Under the pieces are notes generated by a model. That model saw only the letters and a program-made list of their open reading frames with translations. It made no database searches and was not told the DNA's origin. This document shows positions 52,210 through 60,396 of a stretch of DNA of 64,000 bases, one piece after another (position 1 is the first letter of the stretch; the number at the start of each line of letters is the position of its first letter). The position numbers and the translations under genes were made by a program. This DNA comes from CAVUBL01 sp963739795 (GTDB taxonomy: Bacteria > Acidobacteriota > Thermoanaerobaculia > Multivoradales > DATKCC01), in contig CAVUBL010000017.1 of the NCBI GenBank assembly GCA_963739795.1, positions 248,001 through 312,000 on the forward strand, given 5' to 3'.

Positions 52210-53117
52210 GGCGCCTCCCCGGCCTCGATGGCCTCCCAGACCCGGAGGAAGCCCACGGTCTCGGCGACGTCGTGGACCCGCAGGATTGCGGCGCCGCCCG
52301 CCGCCGCCCGTCCCGCCGCGGCGAGGCTCCCGGGAAGACGGCGCTCCGGAGGCTCGCCGGTGACCTCGCCGAGGAAGCTCTTGCGGCTCGCGCCCACGAG
52401 GACCGGACGCCGGAGCTCGGAGAGGGCCGGTACCGCCCCGTTCAGGGCCAGGTTCTGGCCGGCGGTCTTGCCGAAGCCGAGGCCCGGGTCGATGACGATC
52501 CGCTCGCGCGCGACGCCCGCCTCGACCGCCCACTCCACGAGGGCCGCGAGCTCGTCGCGCACCTCGGTGACGACGTCCTGGAAGCAGATGCCGCGCTGCA
52601 TGGTCGAGATTTCGCCACGGCTGTGCATCAGGACGACGGGGCAGGGCGCCGGGGCCAGCACGCCCGCCATCTCGGGGTCGGCCAGGGCCGAGACGTCGTT
52701 GATCAGGTCGGCGCCGGCCTGGAGGACGCGGCGGGCGACGGAGGCCTTGCGGGTGTCGACGGAGAGGGGCGCGTCGGTCATCTCGCGCAGGCGCTCGAGG
52801 ACGGGGAGCAGGCGCGCGAGCTCCTCCTCGGCGGGGACGAAGGAGGCGCCGGTGCCGTAGACGCCGCCGCCGGGCCGGGTCGACTCGGCGCCCAGGTCGA
52901 GGAGGTCGGCTCCCTGGGAGAGCATCTCGACGCCCCGCTCGACGGCCCGGCCGGGATCGGTCGGATCGAGCCAGAGGCCGCCGTCGCTGAAGGAGTCGGG
53001 CGTCAGGTTGAGGACGCCCATCACCCGCGGGCGGCCCGCGGTCAGCTCCAGGCGCCGCCCACGTGGAAGCTCCAGCGTCCAGGTCGCTAGAGGAAGGCTG
53101 TGGGCGACGGTGGGCAT
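52206..53117 (-). CDS. folP: Dihydropteroate synthase
   Basis: This 303-residue TIM-barrel enzyme has VMGVLNLTPDSFSDGGLWLD, a GADLLDLGAESTRPGG loop, DAPLSVDTRKASVARRVLQA, ADLINDVSALADPEMAGVLA and VIDPGLGFGKTAGQNLAL. It joins p-aminobenzoate to the pterin diphosphate in folate synthesis and is the sulfonamide target. Its stop overlaps the TTG start of cdaA. About 140 bases, including a hairpin repeat, separate it from ftsH, so a separate promoter is possible. Confidence 0.94.
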   Translation of the reverse strand: MPTVAHSLPLATWTLELPRGRRLELTAGRPRVMGVLNLTPDSFSDGGLWLDPTDPGRAVERGVEMLSQGADLLDLGAESTRPGGGVYGTGASFVPAEEELARLLPVLERLREMTDAPLSVDTRKASVARRVLQAGADLINDVSALADPEMAGVLAPAPCPVVLMHSRGEISTMQRGICFQDVVTEVRDELAALVEWAVEAGVARERIVIDPGLGFGKTAGQNLALNGAVPALSELRRPVLVGASRKSFLGEVTGEPPERRLPGSLAAAGRAAAGGAAILRVHDVAETVGFLRVWEAIEAGEAP

Positions 53118-53199
53118 TGGTGACGCGGCGCCGGCTGGGCGCGGCGACAGTCTATCGCGTCACCGCACGCGGTAAGGAAGCCGAAGGCCGTGAGGGAGG

Positions 53200-53256
53200 A
53201 GGCGTCCCTCTCCTCCCGTGAAGGGCGGGAGAGGGACCGGGGGCGAGGGGGGTGAT
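53200..53256 (-). repeat. Intergenic hairpin repeat, diverged reverse copy
   Basis: GAGGCGTCCCTCTCCTCCCG, TGAAGGGCGGGAGAGGGACC, GGGGGCGAGGGGGGTGATCC has the same layout with changed arms: CCCTCTCC pairs with GGAGAGGG. The arm changes are compensatory, keeping the hairpin. It lies directly after the ftsH stop. Confidence 0.65.
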
Positions 53257-53257
53257 C

Positions 53258-55273
53258 CTATTGACTGCGTTGCGCCACGCTCGCGGCCACGTTCTCGTCC
53301 TCTTCCTCGGCCACCGGCCGGTCGCTGCCGCCCTGGGCGTCGTCGGCCGCCGGCTCGGTGCCGCCCTCCGCGCTCGGATCGCGGCCCTGCTCCGCGGCCT
53401 TGTGACCGCTGTCGAGACCGGCGTCCACGTCTACCGGCGGCGGGGTGAGGTCCTCGCCGGTGAGCTTCTGGATCATGCCGTAGACGCGCTTGCCCTCGAT
53501 CGACTCCTGGTCGAGGAGATCGAGGGCAAGCGCCTCCAGAACGTCCCGGTGCAGGGAGAGGATCTGGCGGGCGCGCTCGTAGCCTGAGGTGACGATGCGC
53601 TCGACCTCCCGGTCGATCCGGATCGCCGTGTCCTCGCTGTAGTCGGAGCGCTGGGCGTAGTCGCGGCCGAGGAACACCGGCTCGTCGGCACCGCCGAGCG
53701 CCAGGGGGCCGAGGTTCGACATGCCCCACTCGCGCACCATGCGCCGCGCCATCTCCGTGGCGCGCTCGATGTCGTTGCCGGCGCCGGTCGTGATGTCGTC
53801 CTGGGTCAGCTCTTCGGCGACCCGGCCGCCCATCAGGATGGCGATCTGCGCCTCCACGTAGCTGCGCCGGTAGTTGTGCTTGTCCTCGGTGGGGAGTTGC
53901 ATGGTCAGCCCGAGGGCGCGGCCGCGGGGGATGATCGTGACCTTGTGCACCGGGTCGGCGCCCGGGATGAAGGCGGCGACCAGCGCGTGGCCGGCCTCGT
54001 GGTAGGCCGTGACCTGCTTCTCCTCGTCGGTCAGCATGAGGGTCTTGCGCTCGACCCCCATCAGCACCTTGTCCTTGGCGAACTCGAAGTCGTCCATGGC
54101 GACCGACTTGCGGTTGCGCCGCGCCGCCACCAGGGCGGCCTCGTTGACCAGGTTCTGCAGGTCGGCGCCGGCGAAGCCGGGGGTGCCGCGGGCGATGACT
54201 CTCAGATCGACGTTGTCGTCCAGGGGGATGGAACGGGTGTGGACCTGGAGGATGCCCAGGCGGCCGTTGATGTCGGGGCGGTCCACCACCACGCGGCGGT
54301 CGAAGCGGCCGGGCCGGAGCAGTGCCGGATCGAGCACGTCGGGCCGGTTGGTGGCGGCGATCAGGATCACGCCCTCGTTGGACTCGAAGCCGTCCATCTC
54401 CACCAGGAGCTGGTTGAGCGTCTGCTCGCGCTCGTCGTGGCCGCCGCCCAGGCCGGCGCCGCGGTGCCGACCGACGGCGTCGATCTCATCGATGAAGATG
54501 ATGCACGGGGCGTTTTTCTTGCCCTGCTCGAAGAGGTCGCGCACGCGGGAGGCGCCGACGCCCACGAACATCTCGACGAAGTCCGAGCCCGAGATGGAGA
54601 AGAAGGGCACGTTGGCCTCGCCGGCGATGGCCCGGGCGAGGAGCGTCTTGCCGGTGCCCGGGGGGCCCATGAGCAGGACGCCCTTGGGGATGCGGCCGCC
54701 GAGCTTCTGGAACTTCTGGGGTTCGCGCAGGAAGTCGACGATCTCCGAGAGCTCCTCCTTGGCCTCCTCGACGCCGGCCACGTCCTTGAAGGTCACCTTC
54801 TTGCCGGCGGTGTTCAGGAGCTTCGCCTTCGACTTGCCGAAGGAGAGGGCCTTGTTGCCGCCGCCCTGCATCTGGCGCATGAAGAAGATCCACAGCCCGA
54901 TGATCAGGAGCATGGGGGCCCAGAAGGAGAGGATGCCCAGGAGGGCGTTCTCCTTGACCGGCTCGGCCTTGATGTCGACCCCGTGCTTGGCCAGTCGGGT
55001 GTAGAACTCGTCGCCGCTGTAGTTGGGCGGGAGCTCGACGGTGAACTCCGACGACTTCGAGGAGCTGCCGGACGTGCTGCCGCGCAGGGTGCCGTGGACC
55101 TCGTCGCCCTTGATGGTCACCTTCGCGACCCGGCCGTTGTCCACCGCCTGGCTGAACTCGGAGAGGGTCATCTCCTGCTTGCTGCCCATGCCGCCCTGAA
55201 GCGCCTGGAAGAGGAGGATGACGACCAGGAAGATCGCCATCCAGAGGATGAGGGTCTTGAGCGTCGAGTTCAA
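53258..55273 (-). CDS. ftsH: ATP-dependent zinc metalloprotease FtsH
   Basis: This 671-residue membrane AAA protease has two membrane helices (TLILWMAIFLVVILLFQAL and LGILSFWAPMLLIIGLWIFF), Walker A GPPGTGKT at 203-210, Walker B IIFIDEID near 258-265, a second-region-of-homology arginine pair (LLRPGRFDRRV) and the zinc site HEAGH at 425-429. It degrades damaged membrane proteins and short-lived regulators. The start is taken as TTG 55273, before LNSTLKTLILW and behind AGGTGA. The frame continues to 55387 through an 11-bp simple repeat (GGATCTCGCC) and is not family-like. Confidence 0.95.
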   Translation of the reverse strand: MNSTLKTLILWMAIFLVVILLFQALQGGMGSKQEMTLSEFSQAVDNGRVAKVTIKGDEVHGTLRGSTSGSSSKSSEFTVELPPNYSGDEFYTRLAKHGVDIKAEPVKENALLGILSFWAPMLLIIGLWIFFMRQMQGGGNKALSFGKSKAKLLNTAGKKVTFKDVAGVEEAKEELSEIVDFLREPQKFQKLGGRIPKGVLLMGPPGTGKTLLARAIAGEANVPFFSISGSDFVEMFVGVGASRVRDLFEQGKKNAPCIIFIDEIDAVGRHRGAGLGGGHDEREQTLNQLLVEMDGFESNEGVILIAATNRPDVLDPALLRPGRFDRRVVVDRPDINGRLGILQVHTRSIPLDDNVDLRVIARGTPGFAGADLQNLVNEAALVAARRNRKSVAMDDFEFAKDKVLMGVERKTLMLTDEEKQVTAYHEAGHALVAAFIPGADPVHKVTIIPRGRALGLTMQLPTEDKHNYRRSYVEAQIAILMGGRVAEELTQDDITTGAGNDIERATEMARRMVREWGMSNLGPLALGGADEPVFLGRDYAQRSDYSEDTAIRIDREVERIVTSGYERARQILSLHRDVLEALALDLLDQESIEGKRVYGMIQKLTGEDLTPPPVDVDAGLDSGHKAAEQGRDPSAEGGTEPAADDAQGGSDRPVAEEEDENVAASVAQRSQ

Positions 55274-55428
55274 AGCGTCGTCACCTGCTCGTCGGTTGCG
55301 CGATGTGTCGGATCGTTCCGGATCTCGCCGGATCTCGCCAGATCTAGCCAGGTTGGGGGGCAGGGCCCGAGGGGCCGCTACGGCCACCCCACGTAACCGG
55401 GGCGCCCGCCCGCGGATTCCCCAGTTTA

Positions 55429-55977
55429 CTACCGGGAAGCGCCGTCGGGGATCAACTTGCCGATGTAGGGCAGATTCCCGAAGCGGCCCTGGTACTTGAG
55501 GCCGTAGCCGACCAGGGGACCGCTCTCCTGGACCGAGAACACGCTGTGGTCGATCGCGAGCTCGGTCTTGCGCTCCTCGGGCATGTCGACGAGGGTGACG
55601 AAGCGCACCCGGCGGGCACCCTTCTGATGGAGCTGCTCGGCCAGGTAGGTCTCGGTGACGCCACTCTTGATCACGTCCTTGACCACCAGGAGGTCCTGGT
55701 CCTCCAGGTCCACCGGGATCGGGTACTGAATGGCCAGCACCTCGGCGGCGGCGATCTCCGGGTGGTGATAGCCGACGTGAACGAGCTCGAAGCGCACCGG
55801 CGACTCGTAGGCCCGGACGAGGTCGGCGAGGAAGATGACCGAGCCGCCGAGGAGGCCCAGGAACAGCGGATCGGTGTCGCCCAGCTCCTGGTGGAGGCGG
55901 CTCCCCAGGTCCCGGACGGCGCGCGCGATCTCGTCGGCTTGGAACAGCGGCTCGATGTCCGGATGGCTCTCGTTCAC
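55429..55977 (-). CDS. hpt: Hypoxanthine phosphoribosyltransferase
   Basis: This 182-residue type I phosphoribosyltransferase has a substrate loop LFLGLLGGSVIFLADLVRAY, the PRPP-binding acidic pair in LLVVKDVIKSGVTETYL (VKDVIKSG in place of VEDIIDTG) and FVTLVDMPEERKTELAIDHS, ending LKYQGRFGNLPYIGKLIP. It salvages hypoxanthine and guanine to IMP and GMP. The GTG start overlaps the tilS stop (GTGA). tilS-hpt-ftsH is a conserved bacterial gene order. Confidence 0.92.
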   Translation of the reverse strand: MNESHPDIEPLFQADEIARAVRDLGSRLHQELGDTDPLFLGLLGGSVIFLADLVRAYESPVRFELVHVGYHHPEIAAAEVLAIQYPIPVDLEDQDLLVVKDVIKSGVTETYLAEQLHQKGARRVRFVTLVDMPEERKTELAIDHSVFSVQESGPLVGYGLKYQGRFGNLPYIGKLIPDGASR

Positions 55978-57374
55978 GGCAGCACCTCCGCGATCCAGGT
56001 CTCGCCCTCTCCGGCGATTCGAAAGTCCTCGTCGACGGTGACTCCGGGCACCCAGGCGATCCGCGCGCCGAGGCAGAGCAGGGGCAGGCGGTCGCGTGCC
56101 TCGCGGGGGACGTGACGGTCGATGAGCAGATCCTTGAGCTTTCGTGTGCCGGGCGCTCCGAGGGGGCGGATCCGGTCGCCGGGCCGGCGGTTCCTCACCC
56201 CCAATCGGTCCCCGGCCCGGACGGGCAGGGCCAGCGCGGCGCGTCGCCGCGAGCCCTGGAACATCCACGGGGCCACGGGCCCCCGGCCCACGCGGACGGT
56301 CAGGCCCAGCTCGGGGATCTCCACCTCCCCTGGGACCCCGAGAGTATACGAGAACGGCGGTACGCCGGGCTCGCGGGCCGCACGGTGGCCCAGGGTCAGG
56401 CGGCCACCGGCGCTCTGCCACCGCCAGCCGCCGGGGCAGTCGCAGCGCACGCTTTCAGCGCCGGAGCCCGCGCCGAGCTCGGCGAGCTGTCGGAGGAGCT
56501 CCCGGGCCGACGCGCGGCTCGCGGGATACGGAGCGCCGGCGGCCCGGTGCAGCAGGGCGAGGGCGTGGAGCTGGAGGGGCTCGGGCAGGCCGGCGAAGGC
56601 CCGTCGGTCGACGCCCTGTTCCGCCGATCCAGCCGGTGCAGTGCCCAGGGCCGCGCGCAGCCGGCCCTCGATGACCTTGCGGGCTCCCAGGGCCGCCTCC
56701 GCCACCCGGGCCAGTCGCCGGGTCGTGCCCGGCTCCGCCGCCTCGAGCGCCGGGAGGAGCCCGTGGCGTACCCGGTTGCGGGCCGCGGACAGGTCCCGGT
56801 TGGTCGGGTCGTCCGAGGGCGCCAGCCCCGTGGCCCGCAGGCTCGCGACCAGCTCCCGGCGGCCGAGGCCGAGGAGCGGCCGGACCAGGCGTCCGTGGCG
56901 CGGCCGGATGCCCGCGAGCCCTTCGAGGCCGCTGCCGTAGAGGAGCCGCAGCAGCACCGTCTCGGCCTGGTCGTCGCGGTGGTGGGCCGTGACGACGAAG
57001 CGGGCGTCGCGCGCCCGCCGGACCTCCTCGAGGAAGCCGTAGCGCACCCGGCGGCCGGCGGCCTCGAAGCTCTCGCCGGGTCGGCGCCTTGGGTCGATCG
57101 GCCGGCGCGAGACGACGATCTCGACGCCCAGAGCCGCCGCCAGGGAGCGAGCCCGCTCGGCGCGCTCGCCCGAGGCCGGGTCGCAGGCGTGGTCGAGGTG
57201 CGCCGCGACCACGCCCAGGCCGCGCCGGGACGCCAGGCGCGCGAGGCCGGCGAGCAGGGCCGTCGAGTCGGGGCCGCCGGAGAAGGCGACCACCAGCAGG
57301 TCGCCCGTGGCGACGGGCGCCGTCCGGGAGAAGAAGGCGTCGAGGGTGAGGTCGAGAAGAGGCGAGGAAGCCAC
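55974..57374 (-). CDS. tilS: tRNA(Ile)-lysidine synthase
   Basis: This 466-residue N-type ATP pyrophosphatase has the P-loop SGGPDS at 32-37, ARFVVTAHHRDDQAETVLLR and the C-terminal region (KLKDLLIDRHVPREARDRLP) of TilS. It converts cytidine 34 of tRNA-Ile(CAT) to lysidine so that the tRNA reads AUA. The start is GTG, 9 bases after the 3' end of a CAT-anticodon tRNA on the same strand. The tRNA and its possible modifying enzyme would share a transcript. Confidence 0.93.
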   Translation of the reverse strand: MASSPLLDLTLDAFFSRTAPVATGDLLVVAFSGGPDSTALLAGLARLASRRGLGVVAAHLDHACDPASGERAERARSLAAALGVEIVVSRRPIDPRRRPGESFEAAGRRVRYGFLEEVRRARDARFVVTAHHRDDQAETVLLRLLYGSGLEGLAGIRPRHGRLVRPLLGLGRRELVASLRATGLAPSDDPTNRDLSAARNRVRHGLLPALEAAEPGTTRRLARVAEAALGARKVIEGRLRAALGTAPAGSAEQGVDRRAFAGLPEPLQLHALALLHRAAGAPYPASRASARELLRQLAELGAGSGAESVRCDCPGGWRWQSAGGRLTLGHRAAREPGVPPFSYTLGVPGEVEIPELGLTVRVGRGPVAPWMFQGSRRRAALALPVRAGDRLGVRNRRPGDRIRPLGAPGTRKLKDLLIDRHVPREARDRLPLLCLGARIAWVPGVTVDEDFRIAGEGETWIAEVLP

Positions 57375-57382
57375 GGCTCGAA

Positions 57383-57458
57383 TGGTGGCGGTGAAGGGAT
57401 TTGAACCCTTGACCTAACGGTTATGAGCCGTTCGCTCTAACCCCTGAGCTACACCGCC
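57383..57458 (-). tRNA. tRNA with CAT anticodon (Met or Ile2)
   Basis: On the minus strand the sequence folds as a full cloverleaf. The acceptor GGCGGTG pairs with CACCGCC, the anticodon stem AACGG/CCGTT holds loop CTCATAA (anticodon CAT), the T-arm contains GGGTTCAAATCCC, and CCA is encoded at the 3' end. It has no initiator-type 1:72 mismatch, so it is elongator Met or the TilS-modified Ile2. The adjacent tilS gene favours Ile2, but the choice cannot be settled by eye. Confidence 0.93.
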
Positions 57459-57529
57459 GAAGAGTGGAAGGCCCGGCCGGGGACGCGGCCTTGTCGGCGG
57501 GCCGCCCCGCGGTCTGACCGGCGGGCGGG

Positions 57530-57559
57530 ATTGTATCCGGTGGGAGGATTCCGCGCCAA
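57530..57559 (-). promoter_or_regulatory. Possible promoter of the tRNA-tilS-hpt-ftsH run
   Basis: On the minus strand, TTGGCG (57554-57559) and TACAAT (57530-57535) are 18 bases apart, about 70 bases before the tRNA 5' end. The -35 box matches consensus in four of six positions. Confidence 0.45.
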
Positions 57560-57598
57560 CGCCCGGTTGACCCGGTGGGAAGGGGGGCGGGCGCAGGC

Positions 57599-57658
57599 GC
57601 GACCGGCGCGAACCGGTCGCCGCGCGTCGGCCTCGCGGGCTCGCCGGAGGCCGACGCG
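57599..57658. terminator. Two adjacent perfect hairpins after the arsR-type gene
   Basis: GCGACCGG/CCGGTCGC (57599-57620, loop CGCGAA) stands beside CGCGTCGGCCTC/GAGGCCGACGCG (57623-57658, 12-bp stem). They lie 14 bases after the arsR-type stop. Neither has a T-tract, so they may stop transcription or protect the 3' end. The rest of 57459-57671 holds only the promoter region. Confidence 0.5.
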
Positions 57659-57671
57659 ACGGGAGGGGTGG

Positions 57672-58013
57672 CTACCGGAGGCTCTCCTGGCAGCTCTGGA
57701 ACTGCCCGAAGAACTCGCGCATCGAGGTCGAGAGGGCCTCGTCGTTCAGTCGGTAGATGACGTTCTGCCCCTGGCGCTGGTCGACCACCAGGTCGGCTTC
57801 CTTGAGCACCGAGAGGTGCCGGGAGATGGTCGGTTGGGACAGGTTGAAGTTACCCACGATCTCACCGACGGTGCGCTGATTGGACTCGAGGAGCCGGAGG
57901 ATCTCCTGCCGGGTTCCGTCCGAAAGCGCCTTGAAGAACTTGGTCAGGTGACGATCGTCGCGGCGAATATGCCGGTCCAGGTTTGCTACAGCCTTCGCTA
58001 GGGGCGTCGCCAT
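57672..58013 (-). CDS. ArsR-family winged-helix transcription regulator
   Basis: This 113-residue protein has the ArsR/SmtB core: FFKALSDGTRQEILRLLESN, QRTVGEIVGNFNLSQPTISR as the recognition helix, HLSVLKEADLVVDQRQGQNV and YRLN. There is no ELCVCDL cysteine box and no obvious metal site, so the signal may not be metal. A perfect 8-3-8 palindrome about 105 bases upstream is a likely operator. The neighbouring genes are superoxide dismutase and the tRNA operon, and no efflux or arsenic gene is linked. Confidence 0.9.
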   Translation of the reverse strand: MATPLAKAVANLDRHIRRDDRHLTKFFKALSDGTRQEILRLLESNQRTVGEIVGNFNLSQPTISRHLSVLKEADLVVDQRQGQNVIYRLNDEALSTSMREFFGQFQSCQESLR

Positions 58014-58118
58014 CGCGTCTCTCCTTCGTTCCGTTGGGGCAGGTTCGAGTGAACAGCCGTCATTCTAGGACCAAAGGTTGGCAATGACTTGAAGATGCGC
58101 TCTCTTGCGGGCAGTGAA

Positions 58119-58137
58119 CTGCTCAATAGTTGAGCAG
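58119..58137. promoter_or_regulatory. Palindromic operator candidate upstream of the ArsR-type gene
   Basis: CTGCTCAA-TAG-TTGAGCAG is a perfect inverted repeat in a rare AT-richer stretch (also TATATTGGAAATTTACATCG just beyond). Its position suits autoregulation by the ArsR-type protein. Confidence 0.55.
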
Positions 58138-58199
58138 ACAGGTGCAAACTTCTGTATATTGGAAATTTACATCGACGATATAGCCGCCTCTCTATGCGT

Positions 58200-58279
58200 G
58201 TGGCCGGCCCCGGACGGGCTCCTCCGGCGAGCGCGGGTGCCCCGGAAGCCGCTCCGGGGCACCCGCCGTGGCCGGCCAC
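58200..58279. terminator. Nested hairpin after sodA
   Basis: An outer stem GTGGCCGGCC/GGCCGGCCAC (58200-58209, 58270-58279) encloses a perfect 13-bp inner stem GCGGGTGCCCCGG/CCGGGGCACCCGC (58233-58245, 58254-58266). It begins about 14 bases past the sodA stop on the minus strand. A strong RNA structure is expected, with no T-tract. Confidence 0.55.
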
Positions 58280-58292
58280 CGGCCCTCCCGGC

Positions 58293-58901
<609 letters not shown>

Positions 58902-59112
58902 CGAGATTTCCCTCCTCATGGGTGTCGTGGAATGAGCAACGTCCAACGTGGGGTCCGATGTGGCTTGAACGACCCCGGTCGGGCGAGCGGGGGACGGATG
59001 AGAGCCCCCGTGGGCGCGGGCCGCCAAGGTGAAACGCGCGGCCGGCCACGGGTCGCGCCTCTATTGTAGCCCGAGGCTGCGAAGGGCCCGCGCGGCAGGT
59101 GGAATCGGTGCG

Positions 59113-59142
59113 TTGACTTCCGGAGGAGCCCCCGGTTATCAT
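59113..59142 (+). promoter_or_regulatory. Promoter of the tRNA-Val/tRNA-Asp/rpmG cluster
   Basis: TTGACT (59113-59118) and TATCAT (59137-59142) are 18 bases apart and lie 20 bases before the tRNA-Val 5' end, a good sigma-70-type match. Confidence 0.6.
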
Positions 59143-59161
59143 CGCAACCCTTCGGCGGGCG

Positions 59162-59237
59162 GGGAGGTTAGCTCAGCGGTTAGAGCACCTGCCTTACACG
59201 CAGGGGGTCGTGGGTTCGAATCCCCCACCTCCCACCA
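59162..59237 (+). tRNA. tRNA-Val (anticodon TAC)
   Basis: It folds fully: acceptor GGGAGGT with ACCTCCC, D-arm TAGCTCAGCGGTTAGAGC, anticodon loop CTTACAC (TAC), T-arm GGGTTCGAATCCC and an encoded CCA end. Confidence 0.96.
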
Positions 59238-59266
59238 CTGCGTTTGCCGGAGGGGATGCTCATTGC

Positions 59267-59343
59267 GGGGTCGTAGTTCAGCTGGTTAGAACGCCGGCCT
59301 GTCACGCCGGAGGTCGCGGGTTCGAGTCCCGTCGGCCCCGCCA
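59267..59343 (+). tRNA. tRNA-Asp (anticodon GTC)
   Basis: The acceptor GGGGTCG pairs with CGGCCCC. The sequence also has discriminator G, anticodon loop CTGTCAC (GTC), T-arm GGGTTCGAGTCCC and an encoded CCA. It lies 29 bases after tRNA-Val and probably in the same transcript. Confidence 0.96.
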
Positions 59344-59394
59344 GTACCCGAGCCACTCAACACCGAGCCCAGCCGTCACCGGAGGAGCCTCGAG

Positions 59395-59550
59395 ATGCGC
59401 GAGAAGATCAAGTTGGTGTCCAGCGCCGGAACCGGCTACTTCTACACCACCACGAAGAACAAGCGGCTCTCCACTGAGAAGCTGCGGATGAAGAAGTACG
59501 ACCCGAAGGTCCGCAAGCACGTGGAGTTCGTGGAAGAGAAGCTGCGGTAG
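59395..59550 (+). CDS. rpmG: 50S ribosomal protein L33
   Basis: This 51-residue protein reads MREKIKLVSSAGTGYFYTTT, then KNKRLSTEKLRMKKYDPKVR and KHVEFVEEKLR. This is the cysteine-free (zinc-independent) form of L33. A GGAGGAG site precedes the ATG. It follows tRNA-Asp by 51 bases, matching the common bacterial grouping of tRNAs with rpmG, though secE and nusG are not next. No zinc-binding CxxC remains, so ribosome assembly would not depend on zinc for this protein. Confidence 0.95.
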   Translation: MREKIKLVSSAGTGYFYTTTKNKRLSTEKLRMKKYDPKVRKHVEFVEEKLR

Positions 59551-59578
59551 CTCGTCGCACCCATCCATTTCAGACCTG

Positions 59579-59607
59579 TTGCAAGTCGGCTAGGGGCGTG
59601 CTAGCCT
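59579..59607 (+). promoter_or_regulatory. Possible promoter upstream of the sigma-like gene
   Basis: TTGCAA (59579-59584) and TAGCCT (59602-59607) are 17 bases apart, about 110 bases before the ATG at 59719. Confidence 0.4.
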
Positions 59608-59718
59608 CTGCCGGCCTTACCGGCGCTCGAGTGCCGTGGGGGCTTGGCGCGCGTCGCGCCCGGCCCCTCGGTCCTTCCGTGCCTCTCACCTCCGCTCCAT
59701 GCCCGAAAGGAGCGGAGG

Positions 59719-60357
59719 ATGCAGACCCCCGACCGTCCCACCCGAGAGCTGTTTCAGCAGTGCGCCGGCTCGACCGAGAGCCCGGCCTGGCCCGAGCTCG
59801 TGGCTCGTTACGAGCCGAGCATCGCCCAAGGCGTTCGCCATGCCTTGATGCGCTACGAGCTGCCCGTCGACCCGGACCGGGTCGCCGACCTCGTCCAGGA
59901 CACCTTCTGCCGCCTGCTCGAGCGGGATCGGCGCCGCCTCAAGAGCTTCCGGGGAACCGCCGAGGCCCAGGCGGACGCCTGGATGAGGCGGCTGGCCGAG
60001 CGCCACGCCCTGGACCGGCTCCGCGCCACCCGGCGGCACTGGAGCCGCGGCGGCTCGCACTCCCGGCCGGCGCCGGCCGGTGGGCTGCTCCAGGCCCGAC
60101 GGCCTGCGACCTCTCCGGAACAGAGGGTCCTCCAGCGCGAGCGGCTGCGCCAGTTCCTCGTCCGATGCAGGACCCTGGGGCATAGCGAGCGCAACGCCCG
60201 GATCCTGCGCCTCGTTCTGGTCGAGGGGTGGAGCAGCCGGGAGGTCTCGGCGGCGTGTCGGGGCGCCTTGACCCCGGGCACGGTGGACACCATCGTCTAC
60301 CGTTTTCGGCGCCGCCTCGCCCGCGCCGATCTGCCGGTGCCCCTCCGCGGCCGGTAG
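59719..60357 (+). CDS. Sigma-70-family (ECF-like) transcription factor
   Basis: This 212-residue protein starts at an ATG behind AAAGGAGCGGAGG. Region 2 is recognisable (VARYEPSIAQGVRHALMRYE, PDRVADLVQDTFCRLLERDR, ADAWMRRLAERHALDRLRAT). Region 4 is diverged (HSERNARILRLVLVEGWSSR, TPGTVDTIVYRFRRRLARAD). A basic SRGGSHSRPAPAGG linker separates them. Many Acidobacteria-like genomes have such atypical ECF factors without a nearby anti-sigma factor, and none is seen here. Its targets are unknown. Confidence 0.75.
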   Translation: MQTPDRPTRELFQQCAGSTESPAWPELVARYEPSIAQGVRHALMRYELPVDPDRVADLVQDTFCRLLERDRRRLKSFRGTAEAQADAWMRRLAERHALDRLRATRRHWSRGGSHSRPAPAGGLLQARRPATSPEQRVLQRERLRQFLVRCRTLGHSERNARILRLVLVEGWSSREVSAACRGALTPGTVDTIVYRFRRRLARADLPVPLRGR

Positions 60358-60396
60358 GACGCGCTCCGAATCGCCTGGGGCCGGTAGACTTCGATG

